DNA of 64,000 nt from Roseococcus pinisoli (GCF_018413645.1 NZ_JAHCDA010000005.1:124001-188000); one strand, 5' to 3'. Counted from the stretch's first letter, positions 1-8,499 are shown. Numbers and translations are program-made. The notes: a model not told the origin generated them from the sequence alone.

Positions 1-164
1 CGCCCTCAGGTTTCGGCGGGGCCGATGTCGGCCCGGAACCCCTTCCCGGGAAGGCATTCGCCACCATATCATCGATATATCTTTATGTTTCAAGATTCCG
101 GACACGTCTTGCACGTCCTGCCGGACCCGTCAGATTGCGACCCTCCATCTTCCGGAGTTCCGCG
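1..164. other. Upstream region of the dihydroorotase gene
   Basis: No gene supported here. It holds a perfect 14-bp palindrome (CCTTCCCGGGAAGG, 41-54) that could be an operator or the end of an upstream hairpin, followed by an AT-rich patch around 65-90 that is the only promoter-like stretch before the dihydroorotase start. No clear -35/-10 pair was identified. The GGAG at 154-157 is the ribosome binding site of the next gene. Confidence 0.4.
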
Positions 165-1481
165 ATGCCCCATTTCGATCTCATCCTGCGCGGCGGCCAG
201 GCCGTCCTGCCCTGGGGCATCGAGCCGCTCGACATCGGCGTGCGCGATGGCCGGATCGCGGCCATGGGCGCGCTGGGCAAGGCCGAGGCGGCGCAGGTGA
301 TCGATTGCACGCATCTGCACGTCCTGCCCGGGCTGATCGACGCGCATGTCCATCTGCGCGAGCCGGGCGATCCGGCCGTGGAGACCATCGAGACCGGCAC
401 CAGGGCCGCCGTGCTCGGCGGGCTCACGGCCGTCTTCGACATGCCGAACACCTCGCCCTCCATCACCGATTCGGCGCAGCTCGCCTGGAAGCGCGAGCAT
501 GTGTCCCAGCACGCCTGGTGCGACATGGGCCTCTATGTCGGCGCCTCGAAGAAGAACATCGCCGAGCTCGCCGAGCTCGAGCTCGAGGACAATGTCTGCG
601 CGGTGAAGGTCTTCGCCGGCTCCTCGACGGGTGACCTGCTGATCGAGGACGATGCGACGCTGGAGGCCGTGATGCGCTCCGGCCGCCGCCGCATCTGCTA
701 CCATTCCGAGGACGAGTACCGCCTGCAGGAGCGCAAACCGCTCTTCACCGAGGGCATGCCGCACCGCAACCACATGGTCTGGCGCGACGTGGAATGCGCG
801 ATGCTCGGCACGAAGCGCCTGCTGGCCCTAGCCCGCAAGACCGGCCGCCCCGCGCATATCCTCCACGTCTCGACCGCCGAGGAGCTGGAATATCTGGCGG
901 AGTTCAAGGACATCTGCTCGGCCGAGGTGCTGGTGAACCACCTCACCCAGACCGACGAGGCCTATGACCGCCTCGGCGGCTATGCCGTGATGAACCCGCC
1001 CATCCGCGACAAGCGCCACCTGGAGGCCGCCTGGGCCGCCGTGCGCAACGGCACGGTGGACGTGATCGGCAGCGACCACGCCCCGCATTCCCGCGCGGCG
1101 AAGGAGCGCCCCTGGCCCAATACCGCGGCCGGCCTGACCGGCGTGCAGACCATCGTGCCCGTGATGCTGGACCATGTGAGCAGCGGCCGCCTCAGCCTCA
1201 TGCGCCTCGTGGACCTGATGTGCGCCGGCCCCGCGCGGGTATACGGTGCGGTGAACAAGGGTCGCCTCTCGGTCGGCTTCGACGCCGACTTCACGCTGGT
1301 GGACATGGCCAAGTCGCGCGAGATCACCAACGACTGGATCGCCAGCCCCTGCGGCTGGACGCCCTTCGACGGCTATCGCTGCCAGGGCTGGCCGGTCGGC
1401 ACCATCATCCGCGGCCAGGTGGCGATGCGCGACGACGAGGTGCTGGGCGCCCCGGTCGGCAAGCCGGTCAACTTCCGGTGA
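165..1481 (+). CDS. pyrC: Dihydroorotase (class I, cyclic amidohydrolase fold)
   Basis: 438-residue cytosolic metalloenzyme that reversibly cyclises carbamoyl aspartate to dihydroorotate in pyrimidine synthesis. Seen: the metal motif DAHVHLREPG with H61 and H63, a lysine in VKVFAG (K148) at the place of the carboxylated bridging lysine of hydantoinase/allantoinase relatives, and SDHAPH around residue 304 carrying the third metal and catalytic aspartate. The ATG at 165 is preceded by GGAG with 7-nt spacing; an earlier in-frame ATG at 135 has no ribosome binding site and adds residues unlike the family. Its stop overlaps the haemoglobin gene start (GTGA), so the two are probably co-translated. 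Allantoinase or hydantoinase is the main alternative, because the family is hard to separate by motif alone. No aspartate carbamoyltransferase lies beside it. Confidence 0.85.
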   Translation: MPHFDLILRGGQAVLPWGIEPLDIGVRDGRIAAMGALGKAEAAQVIDCTHLHVLPGLIDAHVHLREPGDPAVETIETGTRAAVLGGLTAVFDMPNTSPSITDSAQLAWKREHVSQHAWCDMGLYVGASKKNIAELAELELEDNVCAVKVFAGSSTGDLLIEDDATLEAVMRSGRRRICYHSEDEYRLQERKPLFTEGMPHRNHMVWRDVECAMLGTKRLLALARKTGRPAHILHVSTAEELEYLAEFKDICSAEVLVNHLTQTDEAYDRLGGYAVMNPPIRDKRHLEAAWAAVRNGTVDVIGSDHAPHSRAAKERPWPNTAAGLTGVQTIVPVMLDHVSSGRLSLMRLVDLMCAGPARVYGAVNKGRLSVGFDADFTLVDMAKSREITNDWIASPCGWTPFDGYRCQGWPVGTIIRGQVAMRDDEVLGAPVGKPVNFR

Positions 1482-1939
1482 ACGCGGCGCGCGACGCCGC
1501 CGAGCGCCGCGCGCGGGCCACCGCCGAGATCGTCGCGCGCACCGGCATCGATGCCGCGATGATCGAGCGGCTGGTGCGCCACTTCTATGAACGGGTCCGC
1601 GAGGACCCGCTGATCGGGCCGGTCTTCGCGGCCCGGATCGGCGAATGGGAACCGCATCTCCAGCGGATGTTCGCCTTCTGGTCATCGGTCGCGCTGATGT
1701 CCGGCGAGTATCACGGCAGCCCGATGGAGAAGCATCTGCCGCTTCCCGTGGATGCCGGGCACTTCGACCGCTGGCTGGCGCTCTTCGAGGCCGCGGCGCG
1801 GGAGATCTGCCCGCCCATCGCGGCCGACCATTTCCTTGAGCGCGCGCGGCGCATCGCCCAGAGCCTGGAAATGGGCATCGCGGCGGGCCAGGGCGTGCTG
1901 CTCGGCCGCGACGAGCGGTTCCGGCGCACGGGGTCATGA
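1478..1939 (+). CDS. Group III truncated haemoglobin
   Basis: 153-residue haem protein of the truncated (2-on-2) globin family, probably binding O2, NO or sulfide in the cytosol. Seen: the group III pattern with HFYERVREDPLIGPVF (residues 35-50), an aromatic-rich E helix (MFAFWSSV) and the proximal histidine H95 in GHFDRWL. The GTG at 1478 is the only start that overlaps the dihydroorotase stop and gives the normal family length; starts further upstream only read through pyrC in another frame. The stop overlaps the next ATG (ATGA at 1936). Its role with pyrimidine and folate genes is unclear; the neighbours give no NO- or respiration-specific context. Confidence 0.85.
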   Translation: MNAARDAAERRARATAEIVARTGIDAAMIERLVRHFYERVREDPLIGPVFAARIGEWEPHLQRMFAFWSSVALMSGEYHGSPMEKHLPLPVDAGHFDRWLALFEAAAREICPPIAADHFLERARRIAQSLEMGIAAGQGVLLGRDERFRRTGS

Positions 1940-2625
1940 CCAAGCCTCCGAAGCCGCCGGAGTTCCACGACTACGCCTCCCCGGCCTGCTTCCTGCACGA
2001 GGTCGACCCCGACTACCTCGGCTATGCGCCGGAGCCCGACGCCCAGCAGCGCCGCGACGTGGCCCGCTGGCGTAAGGCGGAGCGCGAGCGCCTGATCGCG
2101 CTCCGCCTCGCCATCGACCCCGAGACCCGCCGCCAGGAGACGGCGCGCATTGCCGAGGGGCTGGACCTCGCGATCGGCGAGGTCGCGGGCCGCATCGTCA
2201 GCGCCTACTGGCCCTTCCGCGGCGAGCCCGACCTGCGCGCCTGGCTGGGGCGGATCCATGAGCGCGGCGGGCGCTGCGCCCTGCCGGTGGTGATCGAGAA
2301 GGGCCGGCCACTGGTCTTCCGCGAATGGCGGCCCGGCGCCGCCCTGGCGCGGGGCGTCTGGAACATCCCCTTTCCCGCCGAGGGCGCGGAAGTAGCGCCC
2401 GATGTCGTGATCGCGCCGGTCGTGGGCTACGACCCCGGCTGCTATCGCCTCGGCTATGGCGGTGGCTTCTTCGACCGCACGCTCGCGGCGATGGCCGCCC
2501 GGCCGCTGGTGCTGGGCGTCGGCAGCTCCCGCGCCGCCATTCCGACGATTTTTCCGCAGCCCCACGACATCCCGATGGACGCCATCGTCACCGAACAGGG
2601 CGTGCTGCACCCCGCCAGGCCCTGA
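1936..2625 (+). CDS. 5-formyltetrahydrofolate cyclo-ligase family protein
   Basis: 229 residues. Converts 5-formyl-THF to 5,10-methenyl-THF using ATP in the one-carbon pathway. Seen: an N-terminal Lys/Arg-rich substrate helix (WRKAERERLIALR), the central SAYWPFRGEPD segment, and the signature LGYGGGFFDRTLA near residue 175, which forms the phosphate and folate pocket in this family. About 40 extra N-terminal residues (PPKPPEFHDYASPACFLHEVDPDY) precede the usual start of the domain; they may be a family-specific extension. Starts inside the globin stop codon (4-bp overlap). The gene is followed by an AT-rich intergenic segment where transcription appears to restart. Confidence 0.85.
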   Translation: MTKPPKPPEFHDYASPACFLHEVDPDYLGYAPEPDAQQRRDVARWRKAERERLIALRLAIDPETRRQETARIAEGLDLAIGEVAGRIVSAYWPFRGEPDLRAWLGRIHERGGRCALPVVIEKGRPLVFREWRPGAALARGVWNIPFPAEGAEVAPDVVIAPVVGYDPGCYRLGYGGGFFDRTLAAMAARPLVLGVGSSRAAIPTIFPQPHDIPMDAIVTEQGVLHPARP

Positions 2626-2680
2626 GCCACGCCCTTTTCCACGGCGGAGTGCCGCATGGCAGGGATGCGCAACGGCCAAT

Positions 2681-2708
2681 TTCACCAATAAATAAGATAA
2701 AATATAAT
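2681..2708 (+). promoter_or_regulatory. Sigma70-like promoter of the orphan binding-protein gene
   Basis: A perfect TATAAT at 2703-2708 sits 16 nt after TTCACC (2681-2686, four of six matches to TTGACA). The surrounding 50 bp are almost pure A/T in an otherwise strongly GC-rich chromosome. The predicted start of transcription falls in the palindrome that follows, about 50 nt before the GTG start of the binding protein. Confidence 0.6.
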
Positions 2709-2709
2709 T

Positions 2710-2730
2710 TTAACCTGTTTAACAGGTTAA
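2710..2730. promoter_or_regulatory. Perfect 21-bp palindromic operator
   Basis: Two 10-bp arms (TTAACCTGTT and its exact complement) flank a single T. The site begins one base after the consensus -10 and covers the predicted +1, the classical position of a repressor operator. It is A/T-rich and has no T-tract after it, so it is not a terminator. The cognate regulator is not in the window. Confidence 0.6.
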
Positions 2731-2768
2731 TCCGGCTTCCGGACCTCACCCCATCAGGAGTGCTCCCC

Positions 2769-3722
2769 GTGACGAACATCACCGCGCCTTCCCGCCGGCA
2801 TCTCCTGCTCGCCGCCGGGGCGATCTGCGCCGCGCCCGCGATCGTCCGCGCCCAGGGGCGGCCCGTCCTGAACGTGGGCAACCAGCGTAGCACCCTCCGC
2901 GCCCTGCTGGAGGGCGCCGGCCAGCTCGACGGCCTGCCCTACACCATCGACTGGAAGGAATTCATCGCGGCACAGCCCATCCTGGAGGCGATGCAGGCCG
3001 ATGCGGTGGACATCGCCCAGATCGGCGACATCAACCTCTTCAGCGTCGCCTCCTTTGGCGCGCCCTTCAAGGGCATCGCCACCACCCGCTCCACCGGCGC
3101 GTCGCATGCGCTGATCGTGCCGCAGAACTCCACCCTGCGGAGCGTGGCCGACCTGCGGGGCAAGAACATCGCCTCGGTGCGCGGCGGCTGGACCCATTAT
3201 TCCATGCTGCGGATCCTGGAGGCCCATGGCCTCAAGGCCCGCGACGTCCGGGTGTCCTGGATCAACCCCGCGGATTCCGCCCTGGCCTTCCGGGCGGGGC
3301 AGATCGACGCCTGGTCGGTCTGGGGCGCGCTCACCTCCATCGAGGTCCAGCAATACGGCGCCCGCATCCTCGCGACGGCCGAGAACCTGGTGCCCGCGGC
3401 CGCCTTCACCACCGTGAAGGCCTCCGCCATCCCGGCCAAGCGGGAGCTCTTCCAGGACTTCTCCCGCCGCGTCGACCGCGCGACGGCCTGGGGCCTCGAG
3501 AATCCGGCGGAATATGCGCGCCTCACCGCCGCCCTCATCCGCCAGCCGGCCGAGGCCCTGGAATGGACCTTCCGCGTGGACCGGGTGCGGGCGACGCCGC
3601 TCGATGACGCCGCCCTGCGGGGATACCAGGACCAGGCGGACAAGCTGCTGGAATACGGCATCATCAACCGCTCGATCCGGGTGACCGACATCATCGACCG
3701 CAGCTTCACGCCCAGCGCCTGA
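2769..3722 (+). CDS. ABC transporter substrate-binding protein, sulfonate/nitrate/taurine type
   Basis: 317-residue exported periplasmic receptor. The N-terminus has a twin-arginine-like leader (SRRHLLLAAGAICAAPAIVRAQG, cleavage likely after ARAQ-type alanines near residue 28), then the NMT1/SsuA-like fold: VLNVGNQRST, a substrate loop near ALIVPQNSTLRSVADLRGK, and INPADSALAFRAGQIDAWSVW. GTG at 2769 is chosen because CAGGAG ends 8 nt upstream and the reading frame before it runs into the AT-rich promoter. There is no permease or ATPase beside it, so it is an orphan receptor or uses a transporter elsewhere. Alkanesulfonate, taurine or a related anion is inferred from family only. Confidence 0.8.
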   Translation: MTNITAPSRRHLLLAAGAICAAPAIVRAQGRPVLNVGNQRSTLRALLEGAGQLDGLPYTIDWKEFIAAQPILEAMQADAVDIAQIGDINLFSVASFGAPFKGIATTRSTGASHALIVPQNSTLRSVADLRGKNIASVRGGWTHYSMLRILEAHGLKARDVRVSWINPADSALAFRAGQIDAWSVWGALTSIEVQQYGARILATAENLVPAAAFTTVKASAIPAKRELFQDFSRRVDRATAWGLENPAEYARLTAALIRQPAEALEWTFRVDRVRATPLDDAALRGYQDQADKLLEYGIINRSIRVTDIIDRSFTPSA

Positions 3723-3728
3723 ACGCGG

Positions 3729-4103
3729 CTAGAAGCCGGGCCAGCGGGCCGTCCGGTCGGCCTCCTGGGCCGGCGTGAGGCTCGCCGGCCCGTCCACCAC
3801 GCCCTGGACCATGGGGATCGTCCCCGGCCGGGTCACCCAGCAATCCACGCTGCCCCGGCTGCGCGTGCAGTAGGGCGGCGGCGAGGGGGCCGGCACCCGC
3901 GCCGCGCAATAGGACATCCCTCGGTCCAGGCGGACGATCGAGCAGTCCCGCCCCGTCACGCCCGAGACCAGGATATCCGGCACCGACCGCCCGACCAGGG
4001 TCAGCGAGGCCACGTTCACGCCCGCCGTGGCGACGAGCGCCGGCCCGTCGCAGCCGCCCAGAATGGGAAGGAGAAGCAGGGAAAGGAGGGTCGATGGCCG
4101 CAC
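3729..4103 (-). CDS. Small cysteine-rich lipoprotein, function unknown
   Basis: 124 residues if started at GTG 4103. The N-terminus VRPSTLLSLLLLPILGGC is a short lipoprotein signal with a lipobox-like LGGC, so the mature protein should be lipid-anchored. The mature part contains several cysteines (GRDCSIVRL, MSYCA, PPYCTRS, VDCWV) that could form disulfides in the periplasm. A longer reading (to 4199) exists but adds a proline/glycine-rich stretch before the signal peptide, so the GTG was preferred although its ribosome binding site is weak. It is convergent with the binding-protein gene and divergent from the yfgM-like gene. No recognised domain; conserved hypothetical at best. Confidence 0.55.
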   Translation of the reverse strand: MRPSTLLSLLLLPILGGCDGPALVATAGVNVASLTLVGRSVPDILVSGVTGRDCSIVRLDRGMSYCAARVPAPSPPPYCTRSRGSVDCWVTRPGTIPMVQGVVDGPASLTPAQEADRTARWPGF

Positions 4104-4198
4104 ATCCGCCAAGAAACGCCGGCAAGCCTTAACGCCGTGCAAAGGGGCCGCTATACCCGCTCCTCCCGAACGCCCTCCCCCGAACAAAGGCGCCCGCA

Positions 4199-4849
4199 TT
4201 GTCCGATCTGATCGACGAGGTTGAAGAGGAGCTCCGCGCCGAGCGCGCGCGCAAGCTCGCCCAGCGCTACGGCGGCCTCGTCATCGGCGTCGTGCTGCTG
4301 GCCATGGCCGGCGTCGGCGGCTGGGAAGGCTGGCGCTGGTATGAGCGGCGCGAGGCCGCCAAGGTCGCCGACACCTTCCTCTCCGCCACGCGCGACGCCG
4401 CGGCCGAAGGTGCGGACCTCCGCGCCATCGCGGACCGCTTCGTGGCCATGGTGCCCCAGGCGCCGGCCGGCTATCGCGCCCTGGCCCGCCTGCGTGGCGC
4501 CTCCCTGCTGGCCGAGACCGGCCAGATGGAGCAGGCCCTGGCCGCCTACGACGCCCTCTCCCGCGACACCGCGGCCGACCCACTCTATCGCGATCTCGCG
4601 ACCGTGATGTGGGGGCTGCATGCCCTGGATACCGGCAATGCCGCCGAGATCGAGGGCCGCGTCGCCCCCCTCACCGCGCCCGGCGCCCCCTGGCGCTCCT
4701 CCGCGCAGGAGGTGCAGGCGCTCGCCGCCCTCAAGGCCGGCAACACCGAACAGGCGCGCGCCACGCTCCAGGCGCTCACCACCGATGTCGCGACGCCGCA
4801 GGGGCTGCGCGACCGCGCCGGCCGCCTGCTCCAAGGACTGGGAAGCTGA
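4199..4849 (+). CDS. YfgM-like tetratricopeptide inner-membrane protein
   Basis: 216 residues. A short cytosolic N-terminus (acidic then basic, DEVEEELRAERARKLAQRYG), one membrane segment around residues 25-43 (GGLVIGVVLLAMAGVGGW), then an alpha-helical TPR-like periplasmic domain. This architecture and its place directly before bamB and der match YfgM, which in Escherichia coli associates with SecYEG and periplasmic chaperones. The start is TTG at 4199 with AAAGG 8 nt upstream. The stop overlaps the bamB ATG by one base, so the pair is translationally coupled. Sequence similarity to the enterobacterial protein is by topology and context more than by motif. Confidence 0.75.
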   Translation: MSDLIDEVEEELRAERARKLAQRYGGLVIGVVLLAMAGVGGWEGWRWYERREAAKVADTFLSATRDAAAEGADLRAIADRFVAMVPQAPAGYRALARLRGASLLAETGQMEQALAAYDALSRDTAADPLYRDLATVMWGLHALDTGNAAEIEGRVAPLTAPGAPWRSSAQEVQALAALKAGNTEQARATLQALTTDVATPQGLRDRAGRLLQGLGS

Positions 4850-6213
4850 TGCCCGATTCGACGAAACGGTTCCTGGGTCGCCGCACGGCGCTGCTGGGTG
4901 GCGCCGCCCTTCTGGCCGGCTGCGAAAGCACCCGGAACTGGGTGGACGACATGCTGGGCACGCCCAAGGTGGCACTGCCGGGCGAGCGCCATTCGGTCCT
5001 TTCCAGCGAGCGTGAGGTCGCGCCCGACGAGGCCGCCCTCAGCCGTCCCTTCTCGCTGCCGGCGCCGACGCTCAATGCGGACTGGCCCACGGCCGGTGGC
5101 GCGCCGGGCCATGCGCCGGGCCATCTCTCGCTGCCGCGTCCGGTCGGCGAGGTCTGGCGCACCTCCATCGGCTCGGGCAACGCCTATCGCCGCCGCCTCA
5201 CCGCCCCGCCGCTGGTGGTGGGAGACGCCGTCTTCGCCATCGACGCGCTGGGCTGGGTGAGCTGCCTGGATGCGGGCCGCGGCGGCCGCCGCTGGCAGAC
5301 CGACACCCGCCCCCGCCGGGACCGCGACGGCGCCCTGGGCGGCGCCCTCGCCTATTCCGACGGCGTCCTCTACGTCGCGACCGGCCTGGCGGAAGTGCTG
5401 GCGCTCGACCCCGCCTCGGGCGAGATCAAGTGGCGCGCGTCCATCGGCGTGCCCGCGCGCGGCGGCCTCTCGGTCGCCGGCAACCGGATCCTGGTCCCCA
5501 CGGTCGAGAACCACCTGGTCGGCCTCACAACCGAGGATGGCAGCCGCGCCTGGACCTTCCGCGCCTCCCCCGTGCAGGCGCTGCCGCTCGGCCTGCCCAG
5601 CCCGGCCGTCGAGGGCGACACCGCCGTCGCCGGCTTCGCCTCCGGCGAGATCGTGGCCCTGAACATCGCCGACGGCCGCGTGCTCTGGAGCGAGAGCCTC
5701 GGCACCACGCGCGGTGGCGTCTCCATCGCCGATATCGGTGCCATCTCGGCGCTGCCGGTCATCGACCGCGGCCGCGTCTTCGCCATCGGCATGGCCGGGG
5801 CGGCGACCTCGATCGACCTGCGCTCGGGCCGCCGCGTCTGGGAGCGCGAGGTGGGCGGGTCGCTCACCCCCTCCGTCGTGGGCGACTGGTGCTTCGCGCT
5901 GACCCGCGGCAACCGGCTGATGGCGCTGGAGCGCGACAACGGCCGCGTCCGCTGGATCAGCGAACTGCAGAGCTACGAGGACGAGGCCCGGCGCCGCCGG
6001 CCGATCATCTGGAGCCCGCCGGTCGTCGCCGGCGGCCGCATCCTGGTCGCGTCCAGCCACCGCCAGCTGCTCGAGGTGGATGCCGGCACGGGCGAGATCA
6101 TCGACCGCCTGCGCCTGCCCGACGGCGCGACGCAGCAGCCCGTCGTGGCCAATAACAGCGTCTACCTGATGACCGACGGCGGTTCCGTCGTTGCCCTTCG
6201 CGGAGTTGGATAA
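4849..6213 (+). CDS. bamB: Outer-membrane assembly lipoprotein BamB (beta-propeller)
   Basis: 454 residues. Accessory lipoprotein of the BAM complex that inserts beta-barrel proteins in the outer membrane. Seen: a basic leader and lipobox (LLAGC, Cys at residue 24), then repeated PQQ-type propeller blades, recognisable as VGDAVFAIDALGWVSCLDAG, YVATGLAEVLALDPASGEIKW, ILVPTVENHLVGL, VAGFASGEIVALNIADGRVLW and FALTRGNRLMALERDNGRVRW. The position between the yfgM-like gene and der, as in many proteobacteria, supports BamB rather than a PQQ dehydrogenase; catalytic residues of the latter are not evident. The start ATG overlaps the upstream stop. This is relevant to the large autotransporter in the window, whose barrel would be a BAM client. 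Confidence 0.85.
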   Translation: MPDSTKRFLGRRTALLGGAALLAGCESTRNWVDDMLGTPKVALPGERHSVLSSEREVAPDEAALSRPFSLPAPTLNADWPTAGGAPGHAPGHLSLPRPVGEVWRTSIGSGNAYRRRLTAPPLVVGDAVFAIDALGWVSCLDAGRGGRRWQTDTRPRRDRDGALGGALAYSDGVLYVATGLAEVLALDPASGEIKWRASIGVPARGGLSVAGNRILVPTVENHLVGLTTEDGSRAWTFRASPVQALPLGLPSPAVEGDTAVAGFASGEIVALNIADGRVLWSESLGTTRGGVSIADIGAISALPVIDRGRVFAIGMAGAATSIDLRSGRRVWEREVGGSLTPSVVGDWCFALTRGNRLMALERDNGRVRWISELQSYEDEARRRRPIIWSPPVVAGGRILVASSHRQLLEVDAGTGEIIDRLRLPDGATQQPVVANNSVYLMTDGGSVVALRGVG

Positions 6214-6217
6214 AATC

Positions 6218-7585
6218 ATGTCAGATCGTGGCGACAGCCTGCCGGTGGTCGCCATCCTCGGCCGGCCGAACGTGGGCAAGTCCTCGCTCTTCAACCGGTT
6301 GGTGGGGCGGCGCCTCGCGATCGTGGACGACACGCCGGGCGTGACGCGCGACCGCAAGGAGGCCGAGACCCAGCTGGGCGGCCGGGACATCCTGCTGGTG
6401 GACACCGCCGGCCTCGAGGAAGCCGCGCCCGAGAGCCTCTTCGGCCGCATGCGCGCGAGCTCCGAGGCGGCGCTGGAGCAGGCCGACGTCGCCATCTTCG
6501 TGGTGGACGCGCGCTCGGGCATCACCGCGTCCGACCGTGCCTTCGCCAACTGGCTGCGCCGCGCGCGCCGGCCCGTGATTCTCGTCGCCAACAAGGCCGA
6601 GGGCCGCGGCGGCGCCGCCAATGCCATGGAGGCCTACGAGCTCGGCCTCGGCGACCCCATCGCGGTCTCCGCCGAGCACAATGAGGGCATCGCCGGGCTG
6701 ATGGATGCCATCGTCGAGCACCTGCCCGAGGTCGATGCCCCGAGCGAGACGGAGGAGGAGGAGGACGAGAAGCTGCTCCGCCTCGCCATCCTCGGCCGGC
6801 CGAATGCCGGTAAGTCCACGCTGCTCAACACGCTGCTGGGCGAGGAGCGCATGATCACCGGGCCCGAGCCCGGCCTCACGCGCGACGCCGTCGCCGCGAA
6901 GTGGCAGGATGAGCAGGGCCCGATCCGCATCGTCGACACCGCCGGCATGCGCAAGCGCGCGCGGATCAACGCCAAGCTGGAGGGGCTGAGTGTCGCTTCC
7001 TCCATCAACGCGCTGCGCGAGGCGGAGGTGGTGATCCTCGTCCTCGACGCCCTGCTGGGGCTGGAGGAGCAGGACATCCGCATCGCCCGCCTGGCCGAGC
7101 GCGAGGGCCGTGCGATGGTCATCGCCCTGAACAAATGGGACGCCATCGAGGACCGGGCCGCCGCGCGCAGCCGGGTGGCCGATACGCTGGAGACCTCGCT
7201 GAACCAGCTGCGCGGCCTGGAGGTTGTGACCATCTCGGCCGCCACGGGCGCGGGCGTTGACAAGCTGCTGCCTGCCGTCCGTCGCACGCACGAACGCTGG
7301 AACCGCCGCGTCGGCACCGGCGCGCTGAACCGCTGGTTCGGGAACATGCTGGAGCGGCATCAGCTGCCGCTGGTCGAGGGCCGGCGCCTGAAGCTGCGCT
7401 ACATCACCATGCCCAAGGCGCGGCCGCCGACGCTGACCATCTTCGGCACCCGCGCCGAGCAGCTGCCGCAGGAATACCAGCGCTACCTGCTCAACGGCTT
7501 CCGCGAGGAATTCGACATGCCGGGCGTGCCGATCCGGCTGCAGCTGCGCGGGACGGAGAATCCCTACGCGGAAGAGCAGGACTAG
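6218..7585 (+). CDS. der: GTPase Der (EngA), ribosome assembly
   Basis: 455 residues. Essential double-GTPase needed for maturation of the 50S subunit. Seen: first G domain with GRPNVGKSS (residues 15-23), DTPGVTRD and NKAE; an acidic linker (ETEEEEDE); second G domain with GRPNAGKST near residue 193, DTAGMRKR and NKWD; then a C-terminal KH-like domain with KLRYITMPKARPPTLTIFGTRAE. ATG 6218 is used; an in-frame ATG at 6191 lies inside bamB and would add atypical residues. GGAG at 6202-6205 and TTGGA at 6206-6210 precede the start. Four bases separate it from bamB, so it belongs to the same operon. Confidence 0.95.
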   Translation: MSDRGDSLPVVAILGRPNVGKSSLFNRLVGRRLAIVDDTPGVTRDRKEAETQLGGRDILLVDTAGLEEAAPESLFGRMRASSEAALEQADVAIFVVDARSGITASDRAFANWLRRARRPVILVANKAEGRGGAANAMEAYELGLGDPIAVSAEHNEGIAGLMDAIVEHLPEVDAPSETEEEEDEKLLRLAILGRPNAGKSTLLNTLLGEERMITGPEPGLTRDAVAAKWQDEQGPIRIVDTAGMRKRARINAKLEGLSVASSINALREAEVVILVLDALLGLEEQDIRIARLAEREGRAMVIALNKWDAIEDRAAARSRVADTLETSLNQLRGLEVVTISAATGAGVDKLLPAVRRTHERWNRRVGTGALNRWFGNMLERHQLPLVEGRRLKLRYITMPKARPPTLTIFGTRAEQLPQEYQRYLLNGFREEFDMPGVPIRLQLRGTENPYAEEQD

Positions 7586-7677
7586 GGATCTTCCGGCGGA
7601 TGGTGCTTCGGAAAACGCCGAATGGTTTTTTCCGCCCGTCCGTCTAGGCTTCCTCTCAACCGGGGAGGAAAGCCGCC

Positions 7678-8490
7678 ATGAGCGCCGCCTATGAAAAGTT
7701 CCGCGACCTGCATCGATCAGGCTGCTTCGTCATGCCCAACCCCTGGGACGGCGGATCGGCCGTGCTTCTTGCCCGCGAGGGTTTTCCGGCGCTGGCCTCC
7801 ACCTCGCTGGGCATCGCCTTCGCCATGGGCGTGCCCGACGGCCGTGCGGCGCTGAGCCGCGAGGTCTCGATCGAGAATGCGGCGATGATCCATCGCCTCA
7901 CCGGCCTGCCCGTGAACGGCGACCTGGAGGACGGCTTCGGCCCCTCGCCCGAGGATTGCGTGCTGACGGTGGAGGCCTCGATCGCCGCGGGTCTCGCTGG
8001 CCTCGGCATCGAGGACACGACGGCCGACCCGGCCGATCCCATCCACGGCTTCGACGCGGCGGTGGCCCGCGTGAAGGCCGCGGCCCGGGCCGCGAAGGGC
8101 CGCATCCTGCTCACCGGCCGCACCGACAACTTCCTCAACGGCCGCCCCGACCTGGACGACACGATCCGCCGCCTCCAGGCCTTCGCCGAGGTGGGGGCGG
8201 ATGTCCTCTACGCGCCCGGCCTGTCGGACATGGCGGCGATCGAGGCCGTGGTGAAGGCGGTGGCGCCCCTGCCCGTCAACATCGTGATGGGGCCGCGCAG
8301 CGGCGCCGTGCCGGTCTCGGTCCTCGCCGCGGCGGGCGTGCGCCGGATCTCGATCGGCGGCGGCCTTTACCGCCAGGCCATGGGGGCCATGGTCGGCGCC
8401 GCGCGGCGGCTGCGGGACGGCGACCTCGACATCCTGGGCGGCGCGCCGACGAGCGCCGAGATCACGCGGCTGCTGCCGCCTCTCGCCTGA
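7678..8490 (+). CDS. Isocitrate lyase/phosphoenolpyruvate mutase family protein
   Basis: 270-residue TIM-barrel enzyme. Seen: an N-terminal PNPWDGGSAVLLAREGFPALASTS segment and the Mg2+-binding DLEDGFG (near residue 82), then GIEDTT and LTGRTDNF. The KKCGH catalytic loop of true isocitrate and 2-methylisocitrate lyases is not visible, as in the short branch of the superfamily annotated only as ICL/PEPM family, so the substrate cannot be named. A strong GGAGG is 9 nt before the ATG. It stands alone between der and the CoA-transferase operon; a 10-bp hairpin follows its stop, so it is probably monocistronic. A carbon-carbon or P-C bond lyase acting on an oxaloacetate-like compound is plausible. 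Confidence 0.75.
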   Translation: MSAAYEKFRDLHRSGCFVMPNPWDGGSAVLLAREGFPALASTSLGIAFAMGVPDGRAALSREVSIENAAMIHRLTGLPVNGDLEDGFGPSPEDCVLTVEASIAAGLAGLGIEDTTADPADPIHGFDAAVARVKAAARAAKGRILLTGRTDNFLNGRPDLDDTIRRLQAFAEVGADVLYAPGLSDMAAIEAVVKAVAPLPVNIVMGPRSGAVPVSVLAAAGVRRISIGGGLYRQAMGAMVGAARRLRDGDLDILGGAPTSAEITRLLPPLA

Positions 8491-8499
8491 AAGCGCCCT

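Noticed and set aside
7600-7640. Hairpin with T6 run between der and the ICL/PEPM gene as an intrinsic terminator
   Set aside because: CGGAAAA and TTTTCCG can pair, but the stem is A/T-rich with a 12-nt loop and the T-run lies inside the stem, so support is too weak.
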